NCBI GenBank assembly: GCA_037147235.1
Contig: JBAWVO010000008.1
Span: 1-49,522 of the forward strand
DNA length: 49,522 bases
Source: JANXQG01 sp037147235
GTDB taxonomy: Bacteria > Planctomycetota > Planctomycetia > Pirellulales > Thermoguttaceae
Direction of reading: 5' to 3'
A model generated the notes under the pieces. It saw nothing but the letters and a program-made list of their open reading frames with translations, was not told the origin of the DNA and made no database searches. Of this stretch, positions 33,650 to 40,813 are shown piece after piece (the stretch's first letter is position 1; each line of letters opens with the position of its first letter). The position numbers and the translations under genes were made by a program.

Positions 33650-33951
33650 AAAATTACCTCACAGGTCGTGACCGCAATAGGAAAGGTTGAAGCTTTTGTT
33701 GCAGAGCGGAAAGTCGGATATCTGCTGGCCCCGCAAGGCCATCGCCAGGTTGATACGGGCACCTGGGCAAATCGGTAGATGTCGGTAGGAAAATCCTGAC
33801 GCACATCCTGCTCCAGGTCGCAGGCGCTAGCCTGTGGCATCACCAACGCTAGCCGGTCGAACGCTTTTCCGGCCCCAGTTTCGGCCACGCGCCGAGCTTG
33901 CTTGATCGTGCGTTCCCGACCTCGGCGGGGATTGCGGTCCAATGTAGCCAT
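33643..33951 (-). CDS. Chimeric short frame: truncated third cassette gene fused to hyfG relic
   Basis: ATG 33951 follows the DUF4276 stop by one base, so it may be the remains of a third gene in the cassette. The first 42 residues (ATLDRNPRRGRERTIKQ) are basic and unrecognised. Then the frame enters the hyfG relic in the original hyfG frame (ACDLEQDVRQDFPTDIYRF) until the 262-bp deletion, after which it is out of frame. It is unlikely to encode a functional protein. Confidence 0.3.
   Translation of the reverse strand: MATLDRNPRRGRERTIKQARRVAETGAGKAFDRLALVMPQASACDLEQDVRQDFPTDIYRFAQVPVSTWRWPCGASRYPTFRSATKASTFPIAVTTCEVILC
33659..33825 (-). pseudogene. hyfG 3' relic at the left edge of the cassette
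   Basis: Bases 33659-33749 match 36144-36234 and 33750-33825 match 36497-36572, so 262 bp are deleted between two CCAGG repeats. The relic keeps the stop codon and the TGAGGT region that serves as ribosome-binding site for the small-subunit gene. With 33610-33658 it is one of two copies of the original hyfG/hyfI junction; I count about five mismatches over 216 bases. Confidence 0.88.
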
Positions 33952-33952
33952 A

Positions 33953-34600
33953 TCAGGCGGCCTCAATTTGTCGGGTGAGCCAAGCAGTAAAGGTTTTGAA
34001 TCGTGGGCATCGCCCGGACACCTTTGCCGGCGCGATCAATGCGAGCAGCTTGCTGGCGTGCTTGATCTTGGCGTACTTGCCTTTGCTGGTATCGCGGGTG
34101 GCGCCCGACAGCTTGTCGTATACGGAAAGTTTTGGTTCGTCTTCGAGATTGGCGCGAACCGGCAACTGGTTCGCATGAAAGTCCCGGCCATAGTAGTTGG
34201 CAAGTGCCTCGGGATCAGCCACAATCCAGGCTTCCATGCATTGCACCATAAGATGGACGCGACTCGACTCGACGGCATTGAGAACCCAGCCGTCACGTCC
34301 GATCAGGTGTTGCACTCGTGCGGCAGCATCGGCAGCATCATTGCCTGTCTCGGCGGCAACTGCTTCTTCCGCATCGACGAGCAGGATGATAAGCGAGTCA
34401 TCATCCGCGTTATCAATCTCATTACGGAATGCCTGGTAAGCCTGGCCTCGGCCACCGGATGGCACCAGTTTCCAGCCAAGGTGTTTGCCTCGTGCAGCTT
34501 GTTTTTGAGCGTTCAAAAGCGCATCAAGGCCATTTCGCAGCTCAACCTTCTGCTGCGCGGTGTCTCCCCCACCTTCGACATAAATCGAAATCTGGTTCAT
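33953..34600 (-). CDS. DUF4276 family protein, TOPRIM-like
   Basis: A 215-residue protein with the DUF4276 beginning ISIYVEGGGDT (E9 and D13) and an acidic second motif ILLVDAEE (D76, E78, E79), consistent with a TOPRIM-type metal-binding nuclease core. The second half has QCMEAWIVADPEALANYY, typical of the family. It overlaps the ATPase stop by four bases (ATGA), so translation is coupled. ATPase plus TOPRIM-like pairs resemble known phage-defence modules such as PARIS or RloA/RloB-like pairs; the exact system is not identified. Confidence 0.78.
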   Translation of the reverse strand: MNQISIYVEGGGDTAQQKVELRNGLDALLNAQKQAARGKHLGWKLVPSGGRGQAYQAFRNEIDNADDDSLIILLVDAEEAVAAETGNDAADAAARVQHLIGRDGWVLNAVESSRVHLMVQCMEAWIVADPEALANYYGRDFHANQLPVRANLEDEPKLSVYDKLSGATRDTSKGKYAKIKHASKLLALIAPAKVSGRCPRFKTFTAWLTRQIEAA

Positions 34601-35793
34601 GGATTACCTCCCAACTCGCCAATCCGCCAAATCTCACCAAGGCGATACTTGTCGAGCCAGGGCTTAAGCTGGTCGGGATCGACACGGCGCAGAACCGTCC
34701 CACCACGATTCTCGCAGACTAGCACCGAGTTGGCGTTGTCGGTCAGTGCTGACACCAATCCATCGGCGTGGGTGGTAACAATCAATTGGGTCCGCGAGGA
34801 AGCCTGGACCAACAGATCGGCCAGGAGGGTGACGCCGTCGGGATGCAGCCCGAGTTCGGGTTCCTCCAGGCAAAGCAAGGGTGGCGGCACAGGCGCAAGG
34901 AGCAGCGCGAGTATCGCCAAGAAGCGAATTGTTCCGTCCGAAAGCCGTGTTGCGGAAACGGGCGTCAGCAAGCCAGCTTCATGGAGATAGAATTGAACCG
35001 TACCGCCCTGAATACGAGTGCTGAACCGCTCGTATCGCGGCAAGAACTGCGACAAGAGGCGATTGAATTCGTCCCTGGCACCGCTGTGCTCCAACTCGTT
35101 GAGAATCAAGCCCAGGTTCCGGGAGTCGGGCAGGAGCACGTCCGTTGGCAGATCGGCGGGCTGCGGCTGCCGCAGTGCCACATAGCGACCGAAACTCCAT
35201 TCACGGAAAGTTTGGATGCGAGCGAATTGCTGCCCCACCCAAGTTAGTTCCGGGTAGAGATCGGGATCCTTTCGCTGCGAGAGCACAGACTCATCGGGCA
35301 CCAAACTCTGTCGCTCCAGGTGTCGCTCGATCCGGTTCTCTCCCGATCGACCTTCAGTGACTTCGCGGACATTGAGGACCGGGCGACCGCTCTGAAAACG
35401 GTAGTAGAAGAAAACGTCCCGTTCGGAGGGAAAACGTCTGGCAACCTCCTCAATGGCCTCATCTGTAACCTCAGTTCGCTGGCCGGATGCGGTGAAGTCG
35501 AGGCGATAGCGAAGGTTGGGGATGGGATGCACACCATTGATCAGTGCTTCGATGCTGGCACTGCCGCTGGAACCTGGTCCTTTCCACAGCCACTCTTGTA
35601 CGCCGCCACCATCGCGGATGGCGGCTGCAAACGCCGTCGGAGTGGCGCGGAGCAACTCCAGACCTTCGATGAGGTTGGATTTTCCCGAGGCGTTCGGGCC
35701 AATGAGAACATTGAGTGGTGTGAGCTGAATCGGCTCCGACTCCGGCGGAAACGACAACAGCCCCGACAGCTTGAGCGACTGCAAGAATGACAT
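34597..35793 (-). CDS. AAA ATPase (AAA_21/RecF-SMC type) of a defence-like pair
   Basis: A 398-residue ABC/SMC-like ATPase with Walker A GPNASGKS (32-39), a D-loop/signature-like LSDGTIRFLAIL near 283, Walker B CLEEPELGLHP near 305-318, and the H-loop region LIVTTHADGL. The coiled-coil insertion is short, as in AAA_21-type defence ATPases. ATG 35793 (MSFLQSLKLSGLL) follows AGGAG; the longer frame adds 39 unrelated residues. It is translationally coupled to the DUF4276 gene downstream and lies in the 2.3-kb cassette between hyfG and hyfI. Confidence 0.85.
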   Translation of the reverse strand: MSFLQSLKLSGLLSFPPESEPIQLTPLNVLIGPNASGKSNLIEGLELLRATPTAFAAAIRDGGGVQEWLWKGPGSSGSASIEALINGVHPIPNLRYRLDFTASGQRTEVTDEAIEEVARRFPSERDVFFYYRFQSGRPVLNVREVTEGRSGENRIERHLERQSLVPDESVLSQRKDPDLYPELTWVGQQFARIQTFREWSFGRYVALRQPQPADLPTDVLLPDSRNLGLILNELEHSGARDEFNRLLSQFLPRYERFSTRIQGGTVQFYLHEAGLLTPVSATRLSDGTIRFLAILALLLAPVPPPLLCLEEPELGLHPDGVTLLADLLVQASSRTQLIVTTHADGLVSALTDNANSVLVCENRGGTVLRRVDPDQLKPWLDKYRLGEIWRIGELGGNP

Positions 35794-36094
35794 GTCTGCA
35801 CTCCTAACTGATAGAAAATTAGATTTGGTTGCAACCGCCGCAGCGCGATCTCGCACTCTACGCAGCTTGCCTATAGTAATAATGTCTTGTTTTTGTGATG
35901 CTGAAGACACAAAGGCGGGTTCCAGGGTAAAACATTGAAGAATTCAAACAATGTTTCAGTGTCCTACCACGGGAGCCCGAGCGATGATTATCGAGATTGA
36001 GAATCGGTTTTGCAAGGTGGCATGTGTTTTCAACGATGCTAAACAAGGTTCAACGTACGGCCGAACGAGGCAATATGGCGCATGAAGTCGAGGA
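35794..36094. other. Cassette leader region
   Basis: About 300 bases between the ATPase start and the hyfI fragment. They contain a perfect 8-bp inverted pair AAACATTG (35930-35937) and CAATGTTT (35949-35956) with an 11-base loop, a candidate operator or stem-loop for the cassette promoter. On the plus strand a 44-codon open frame (35951-36085) has no recognisable residues, and I do not call it a gene. AGGAG before the ATPase ATG is the only clear signal. Confidence 0.5.
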
Positions 36095-36134
36095 GATGCC
36101 CTTGGTGGATTCGCTCAATTAGGATACTTAGCAC
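36095..36134 (-). pseudogene. hyfI 5' fragment at the right edge of the cassette
   Basis: Forty bases from the GTG start of the small-subunit gene (MLSILIERI...) survive here directly after the intact hyfG, matching 33610-33649 with one difference. They mark where the small-subunit gene was before the cassette. The fragment runs into cassette sequence. Confidence 0.85.
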
Positions 36135-36143
36135 AAAATTACC

Positions 36144-37676
36144 TCACAGGTCGTGACCGCAATAGGAAAGGTTGAAGCTTTTGTTGCAGAGCGGAAAGTC
36201 AGATATCTGCTGGCCCCGCAAGGCCATTGCCAGGCCGATCCAGTTGTGGAACGAGGGATCAACGATCTTGTAGCGTGAGAACCGTCCCCGTGCATCGGTC
36301 AGCGCAACATGGCAGATCTCCCCACGCCAGCCTTCGACAAGCGTTACGGCAAAATGCTCCGGCTTCAGATTGCCGACCTCGGCCCGAACGGGTCCATCCG
36401 GCAGAACCTGCAATCGCTCGCGGAGGAATGCCACGGACCGTTGAATTTCCAGCCATCGTACGTAAGCCCGAGCGAACACGTCGCCGGAGACCCAGGTTGA
36501 TACGGGCACCTGGGCAAATCGGTAGATGTCGGCAGGAAAATCCTGACGCACATCCTGCTCCAGGTCACAGGCACGGGCTACAGGACCGACCAGTCCCAAG
36601 GCAATGCACGTTTCTCGCGAGATTGCGCCGGTGCCTTCCAAGCGGGCCTGAACCGACGAGGAGTTCCAAAGCAGTTCGACGGCCCCGGTGATATCGCGGA
36701 AGGCAGCGTCCAGACGCGCCCTGCATTGTTCGATGCGCTCCGGTTCGACGTCAAATCCCACGCCGCCGGCTCGGATTGCACTTCGACCGAAACGGTTCCC
36801 ACACAACAATGCGGTCAGGTTGAGCAAATCACCTCGGAGTCGGCCGCAGTAGGATGCCGTGGGCAGGAAACCGATGTCGCCGGCCAGTGCCCCCAGGTCA
36901 CCGGTGTGGTTGGCAAGCCGTTCGAGTTCCAGGGCGACTCCGCGCAGCACCTCGGCTCGCATGGGGATCCGGCAGTTGGCCAGGGTCTCGACGGTCTGAC
37001 AATAGGCCGCTGCATGGCCCACCGACGTATCGCCCGCCATGGTCTCCATCGTATGGATCGTGCGATTTGTCGGCCCGCCGCAAAGGGTTCGTTCCACACC
37101 CCGATGCTGATAGCCCAGCGAGATTTCCAGGTGGAAGACCTCTTCTCCGTGGCACTGGAAGCGGAAATGGCCCGGCTCAATCACTCCGGCATGTACCGGA
37201 CCGACCGCGACTTCGTGGATTTCCTCGCCTTGGATGCGATAGAAATCAGTGACGCCGCAGACGGGCTTTTCGCCGGGCTGGCGGCCCCATGCGTCATGCT
37301 CGGGCCGATACGAAGCATGAAATCGCACCGGCTTGAACCAGGGATGTCCCTCCGGACGCACTCCGAACTGCTCGGCAATCTCACGCTCGAAGAGATGGAC
37401 CTGGGGACAGTCGGGCGTGAGCGCGGCAAAGCGATCGGATTCCAGTCGGGTCTTACCAACGTGCAGGAGTGAATGGGCCTTGTCGGCGAGTACCACGTAC
37501 AAAACCACGCCGCCGGTTACCGACGGTGCGTCACCAAACAGAGCAGAAACCCTGCGCCCGGAGGCGACCGCGTCCACGATCCTCTGCCGGAAATCGGCAA
37601 AGGACATTTCCGGAACTTGCGAGCACGGAATCGATTGGCCGTTACGAAGTTTTGCGAAGCTCTTGTTGCCGTTCAT
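36144..37676 (-). CDS. HyfG/NuoCD-like large subunit lacking nickel cysteines
   Basis: A 510-residue fusion of a NuoC-like N-terminal domain (LFEREIAEQFGVRPEGHPW) and a NuoD/[NiFe] large-subunit-like domain (SLGYQHRGVERTL, ELERLANHTGD). In true hydrogenases two Cys pairs hold nickel. Here the first site reads DTSVGHAAAYC near 220 instead of RxCGxC, and the C-terminal site reads DPSFHNW instead of DPCxxC, so no [NiFe] centre can form. This is the defining feature of Ehr-type complexes. ATG 37676 has GGAGGTGA upstream and overlaps the previous gene (ATGA). It is followed by a 350-bp gap caused by the cassette. Confidence 0.88.
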   Translation of the reverse strand: MNGNKSFAKLRNGQSIPCSQVPEMSFADFRQRIVDAVASGRRVSALFGDAPSVTGGVVLYVVLADKAHSLLHVGKTRLESDRFAALTPDCPQVHLFEREIAEQFGVRPEGHPWFKPVRFHASYRPEHDAWGRQPGEKPVCGVTDFYRIQGEEIHEVAVGPVHAGVIEPGHFRFQCHGEEVFHLEISLGYQHRGVERTLCGGPTNRTIHTMETMAGDTSVGHAAAYCQTVETLANCRIPMRAEVLRGVALELERLANHTGDLGALAGDIGFLPTASYCGRLRGDLLNLTALLCGNRFGRSAIRAGGVGFDVEPERIEQCRARLDAAFRDITGAVELLWNSSSVQARLEGTGAISRETCIALGLVGPVARACDLEQDVRQDFPADIYRFAQVPVSTWVSGDVFARAYVRWLEIQRSVAFLRERLQVLPDGPVRAEVGNLKPEHFAVTLVEGWRGEICHVALTDARGRFSRYKIVDPSFHNWIGLAMALRGQQISDFPLCNKSFNLSYCGHDL

Positions 37677-39118
37677 GGTTTCACCTCCAGAAACGCGGCC
37701 GCCTCGCGTAGGAGTGAATCCACGCTGGGCGGAACATAGAGGCCCATGAGCAGCACGAGGGCCATGAAGAGTACGATCGGCCCACAAGTACTGATATTGT
37801 CACGGAAGGCGTTGGGCGGCGTCTTCTCCGTTGGATTTCCCAGGACCACCGTCAGGACGGTCGCTCCCATGCCGACAAACACAATGCCCAAAAGGACCAG
37901 AAACAGGCAGCCGGCAAGGAACTGTCCGCTCCCCACGGCTGCATTGACGATGGTAAATTCACTCACGAACGGGCCAAAGGGCGGTGAGCCGGTGATGGCC
38001 AGAAATCCGGCGAAGAAGAGCGATCCGGAGAGCGGCACACGACGGATGGCTCCCCGCACATCGTCCGTTAGTTTGCTTCCGTAGGCGCGATGGATGTTGC
38101 CCGCGGAGAGAAACAGCACGCCCTTTGTCAAACCATTGTTGATCAAGTGGAGTAGGGCACCGTAGACGCCCAGACCGCCGATGCCGATTCCCAGGACGAG
38201 GATTCCCATGTGCTCCACGCTCGAGTAGGCCAACATGCGTTTGAAATCTCGCTGGCGGACCATGAAGACCGCCGCGACGGCCATCGACAGCAGGCCCATG
38301 AAGACCATGATTTGCTGGGCGAACTCCGCTTCGGCTCCGGCGCGACAGATATGGTAGATCCGCAGGACTGCCAAAAAGGCACAGCTTGTGATGCCGCCGG
38401 CAAGGAGCGTCCCGACCAGTCCCGCCGCTTCGCCGTAGGCGTCGGGCTTCCAACTGTGCATGGGGGCCAGCCCCATCTTGGTGCCATACCCAATCAGCAG
38501 CAGTACAAATGCCGCGTGGAGCCAGGGTGGAGACAATTGCGGGGCGTCGTGAATAAGCTGGTCAAAGAGCAGCGTGGATTCCAGCCCCACCTTGAGCGAG
38601 GAGTACGCAAGGAAGAACGAGCCTAAAAGGGCCAGGGCGATCCCCACGGAACCGATCAGCAGGTACTTCCAGGTCGCTTCGAGCGAACGGGCGTTGTGAT
38701 TGAAATAAAGCAAAGGCGCACTCGCCAGCGTGGTGGCTTCCATCGCCACCCACATCAGGCCAAGGTGATGTGACAAGGTCACGAGGGTCATCATTGCCAG
38801 CACGACGAAGAGGTTTGCGCAGAAGACGCGGTTGGGGCGGTCGCCGCGGAGGGCCAGATAACCCGGCGCGTAGAGCGCGCAGAGGAAAAACAGGACGGCG
38901 ACGAACCCCATCACCACCTTGCTCAGGGCATCGAGCAGCAGCCAATTATCCAACCCAGATATTTCCACGCCACGGCCCGACTGGACGATCGCCCAGACGA
39001 CCAGGCCAAGGTGTCCCGCCGCCCCCAGGGGCAGCAACCAGGGCCGCCAACGATCGGAGGGCATGGCGAACGTCAGCGCCGCCATGATTAAGGCAAAGAC
39101 TATGAGCAAGTAGGCCAT
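37673..39118 (-). CDS. HyfF/NuoN-like antiporter subunit
   Basis: A 481-residue protein with about 13-14 membrane helices. The conserved glutamate of proton-pumping antiporter-like subunits is in LMWVAMEATTLAS, and lysines are in ATWKYLLIG and GYGTKMGLAPMHSW. HINNGLTKGVLF is the broken-helix lysine region. The motif set is that of NuoN/MrpD-type subunits, fitting HyfF in hydrogenase 4. It overlaps the large-subunit gene by four bases and starts three bases after hyfE stops. It is the third antiporter-like subunit in the operon. Confidence 0.88.
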   Translation of the reverse strand: MAYLLIVFALIMAALTFAMPSDRWRPWLLPLGAAGHLGLVVWAIVQSGRGVEISGLDNWLLLDALSKVVMGFVAVLFFLCALYAPGYLALRGDRPNRVFCANLFVVLAMMTLVTLSHHLGLMWVAMEATTLASAPLLYFNHNARSLEATWKYLLIGSVGIALALLGSFFLAYSSLKVGLESTLLFDQLIHDAPQLSPPWLHAAFVLLLIGYGTKMGLAPMHSWKPDAYGEAAGLVGTLLAGGITSCAFLAVLRIYHICRAGAEAEFAQQIMVFMGLLSMAVAAVFMVRQRDFKRMLAYSSVEHMGILVLGIGIGGLGVYGALLHLINNGLTKGVLFLSAGNIHRAYGSKLTDDVRGAIRRVPLSGSLFFAGFLAITGSPPFGPFVSEFTIVNAAVGSGQFLAGCLFLVLLGIVFVGMGATVLTVVLGNPTEKTPPNAFRDNISTCGPIVLFMALVLLMGLYVPPSVDSLLREAAAFLEVKP

Positions 39119-39121
39119 TGA

Positions 39122-39766
39122 TTATTCCTTGAGTTCCGAAAGGTGCTCCGTGCTGGTCGAGGCAAACTCGCGGTTGATCTGGTGGATAATAATCCCCATC
39201 ACGAATACGCCCGTGAACAGGTCGAGCAACACGCCGGCCTCGACGAGAAACGGCATGGCTTCCAAGAGCAGCAGCCCGAACAGGAAAATCCCATTCTCCA
39301 GGATCAGATAACCCAGGACCAGCATGATTGCCTTCTTGCGGGTCGTGAGCATGAGGAAACCCGTCCAGACCGTTGCCAGGGAGGCCGGCACAATCAGCAA
39401 CTCGGCGTGCTCCTTGGCCAGCGGAAGCGTATAAGCAAATACCATCGCCAGGCCCGTGCCAATGGCCCCCAGCAAGAGAGAACTCATGAAGTTCACCACG
39501 GGCTTGATCTCATGCTGGATGTTCGCCTCGCGCATGGCATGAACGAGAAACCCAGGAATCACGAAACCTTTCAAGGCGACGGTCGCAATCACGAGCAGGA
39601 TGTTGCGAAATCGGATCTCCGGGTTTAAGACCAGCGGAAAAATACCCAGCAGAAGCCCCTGTAGGGCGACGACGTTAATGACCCCGCGAATACGGCTCAT
39701 CGCCAACGCCACGAAGTTCAGCGTCATGACGACGATCAGCGCGGGATTCAGGAGAAATTCAAACAT
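39122..39766 (-). CDS. HyfE-like membrane subunit (NuoK-like)
   Basis: A 214-residue membrane protein with about six helices, following the HyfE/NuoK pattern (EAGVLLDLFTGVFVMGIII). The start ATG 39766 (MFEFLLNPALIVV) lies just after a duplicated copy of its own beginning, which would interrupt a longer reading. It is small and hydrophobic and lies between HyfC and HyfF, as expected for the hydrogenase-4 order. Confidence 0.85.
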   Translation of the reverse strand: MFEFLLNPALIVVMTLNFVALAMSRIRGVINVVALQGLLLGIFPLVLNPEIRFRNILLVIATVALKGFVIPGFLVHAMREANIQHEIKPVVNFMSSLLLGAIGTGLAMVFAYTLPLAKEHAELLIVPASLATVWTGFLMLTTRKKAIMLVLGYLILENGIFLFGLLLLEAMPFLVEAGVLLDLFTGVFVMGIIIHQINREFASTSTEHLSELKE

Positions 39767-39838
39767 TATTTACCTTACCAAGAGGACGATCAGCGCGGGA
39801 TTTAGGAGGAATTCAAACATTATTTACCTTACCAAGAG
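39731..39838. repeat. 54-bp tandem duplication at the hyfC-hyfE junction
   Basis: Two adjacent 54-bp copies (39731-39784 and 39785-39838) differ at two positions. Each copy contains the last codons of hyfC and the first codons of hyfE. The result is a 16-codon minigene (MFEFLLNPALIVLLVR, 39820 to 39770) whose stop comes from the copied hyfC end. Confidence 0.88.
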
Positions 39839-40774
39839 GATGACGCCAAAGGCCGACATCAAACAGGCGGAAACGAGTAGGACGGGAATGTGCGTCAGAC
39901 GCAAGCGCGCCATGGTCGATTCCACGACGCCGATGACGACGGCAACCGCCAACATTCCCACGAGAAAGAGAGGCCAGTTAAGCCACGGTGAACCGTTCGC
40001 CAGCGGCAGGACCAGACGAACAATGAGCGCACCGAAGAGAAATAGCTTGAGTGCCGCCCCGTAGAGGATCATTCCGAAGGCCGGGCCGCTATGGTCGAGG
40101 ACCATGACTTCGTGGATCATGGTCAATTCCAAGTGCGTGTTGGGGTCGTCGAACGGGATACGGCAGTTCTCCACAAGCAGCACGATGAACCAACTCAACA
40201 GCACCAAGGCCAGTGAAGCGCCGGCCGTCACCCAGTGCGCCGAGATCGAGCTCCCCAGCATCGCGTCCAAATGGAGCGATTGAGACAGTTTTGCAAGAAC
40301 TAAAAGCCCCAGCAAGAGCGCAGGTTCCGCCAAGCAGGCAAACGTCACTTCGCGAGCGGCCCCCATCCCCTCGAACGAGGATCCCGTATCGAGGGCTGCC
40401 AAGGCCGTGAAGAATCGACCCAGCCCGAGCAAGTAGACCAGTAGGATCAAATCACCCGTGAAGGAAATTGGCGAGAATGCTTGAAGGGTTCCCGTGGCGG
40501 TGTCCAGCCGGGTACTCGCCAACGGGATCAGCAGAAGCGCGATGGCCGTCGTCACCAGGCCGACCACCGGCCCCGCCTTGAAGATCCAGGTCGTCGTCGG
40601 GCTGAAGACCGAGCCTTTCTGGAAGAGCCGGATGAGATCGTAATAGGGTTGTAGTACAGGCGGTCCAACTCGGCCGGCAAAGAGGGCCTTGGTCTTGGCG
40701 ATCACGCCCAACAGCAAAGGCGGAAAGCTGAGCATCAGGAGGATATGAATTATGTTATGAATTGTCGTTTCCAT
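39824..40774 (-). CDS. HyfC/NuoH-like membrane subunit
   Basis: A 316-residue membrane protein with about eight helices. Conserved charged positions of the quinone-chamber family are visible: PYYDLIRLFQKG, EGMGAAREVTFA and ENCRIPFDDPNTHLELTMIHE. This matches HyfC/HycD (NuoH) in length. Start ATG 40774 follows AAGGGA; a GTG one codon upstream is also possible. It precedes the tandem duplication. The adjacent subunits complete the hydrogenase-4-like membrane arm. Confidence 0.88.
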   Translation of the reverse strand: METTIHNIIHILLMLSFPPLLLGVIAKTKALFAGRVGPPVLQPYYDLIRLFQKGSVFSPTTTWIFKAGPVVGLVTTAIALLLIPLASTRLDTATGTLQAFSPISFTGDLILLVYLLGLGRFFTALAALDTGSSFEGMGAAREVTFACLAEPALLLGLLVLAKLSQSLHLDAMLGSSISAHWVTAGASLALVLLSWFIVLLVENCRIPFDDPNTHLELTMIHEVMVLDHSGPAFGMILYGAALKLFLFGALIVRLVLPLANGSPWLNWPLFLVGMLAVAVVIGVVESTMARLRLTHIPVLLVSACLMSAFGVILLVR

Positions 40775-40813
40775 CACGTCCCTTTAACAACCAACGGTTG
40801 TATACTTTTTCTT

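Noticed and set aside
33902..34990. Plus-strand open frame of 362 codons
   Set aside because: It is antisense to the ATPase/DUF4276 pair and has no recognisable domain.
35951..36085. 44-codon frame in the cassette leader
   Set aside because: It is short and unrecognised, and its start lies within a palindrome; it is more likely incidental.
36144..37676. [NiFe] hydrogenase large subunit
   Set aside because: Both nickel-binding cysteine pairs are replaced, so it is a complex-I/Ehr-type subunit.
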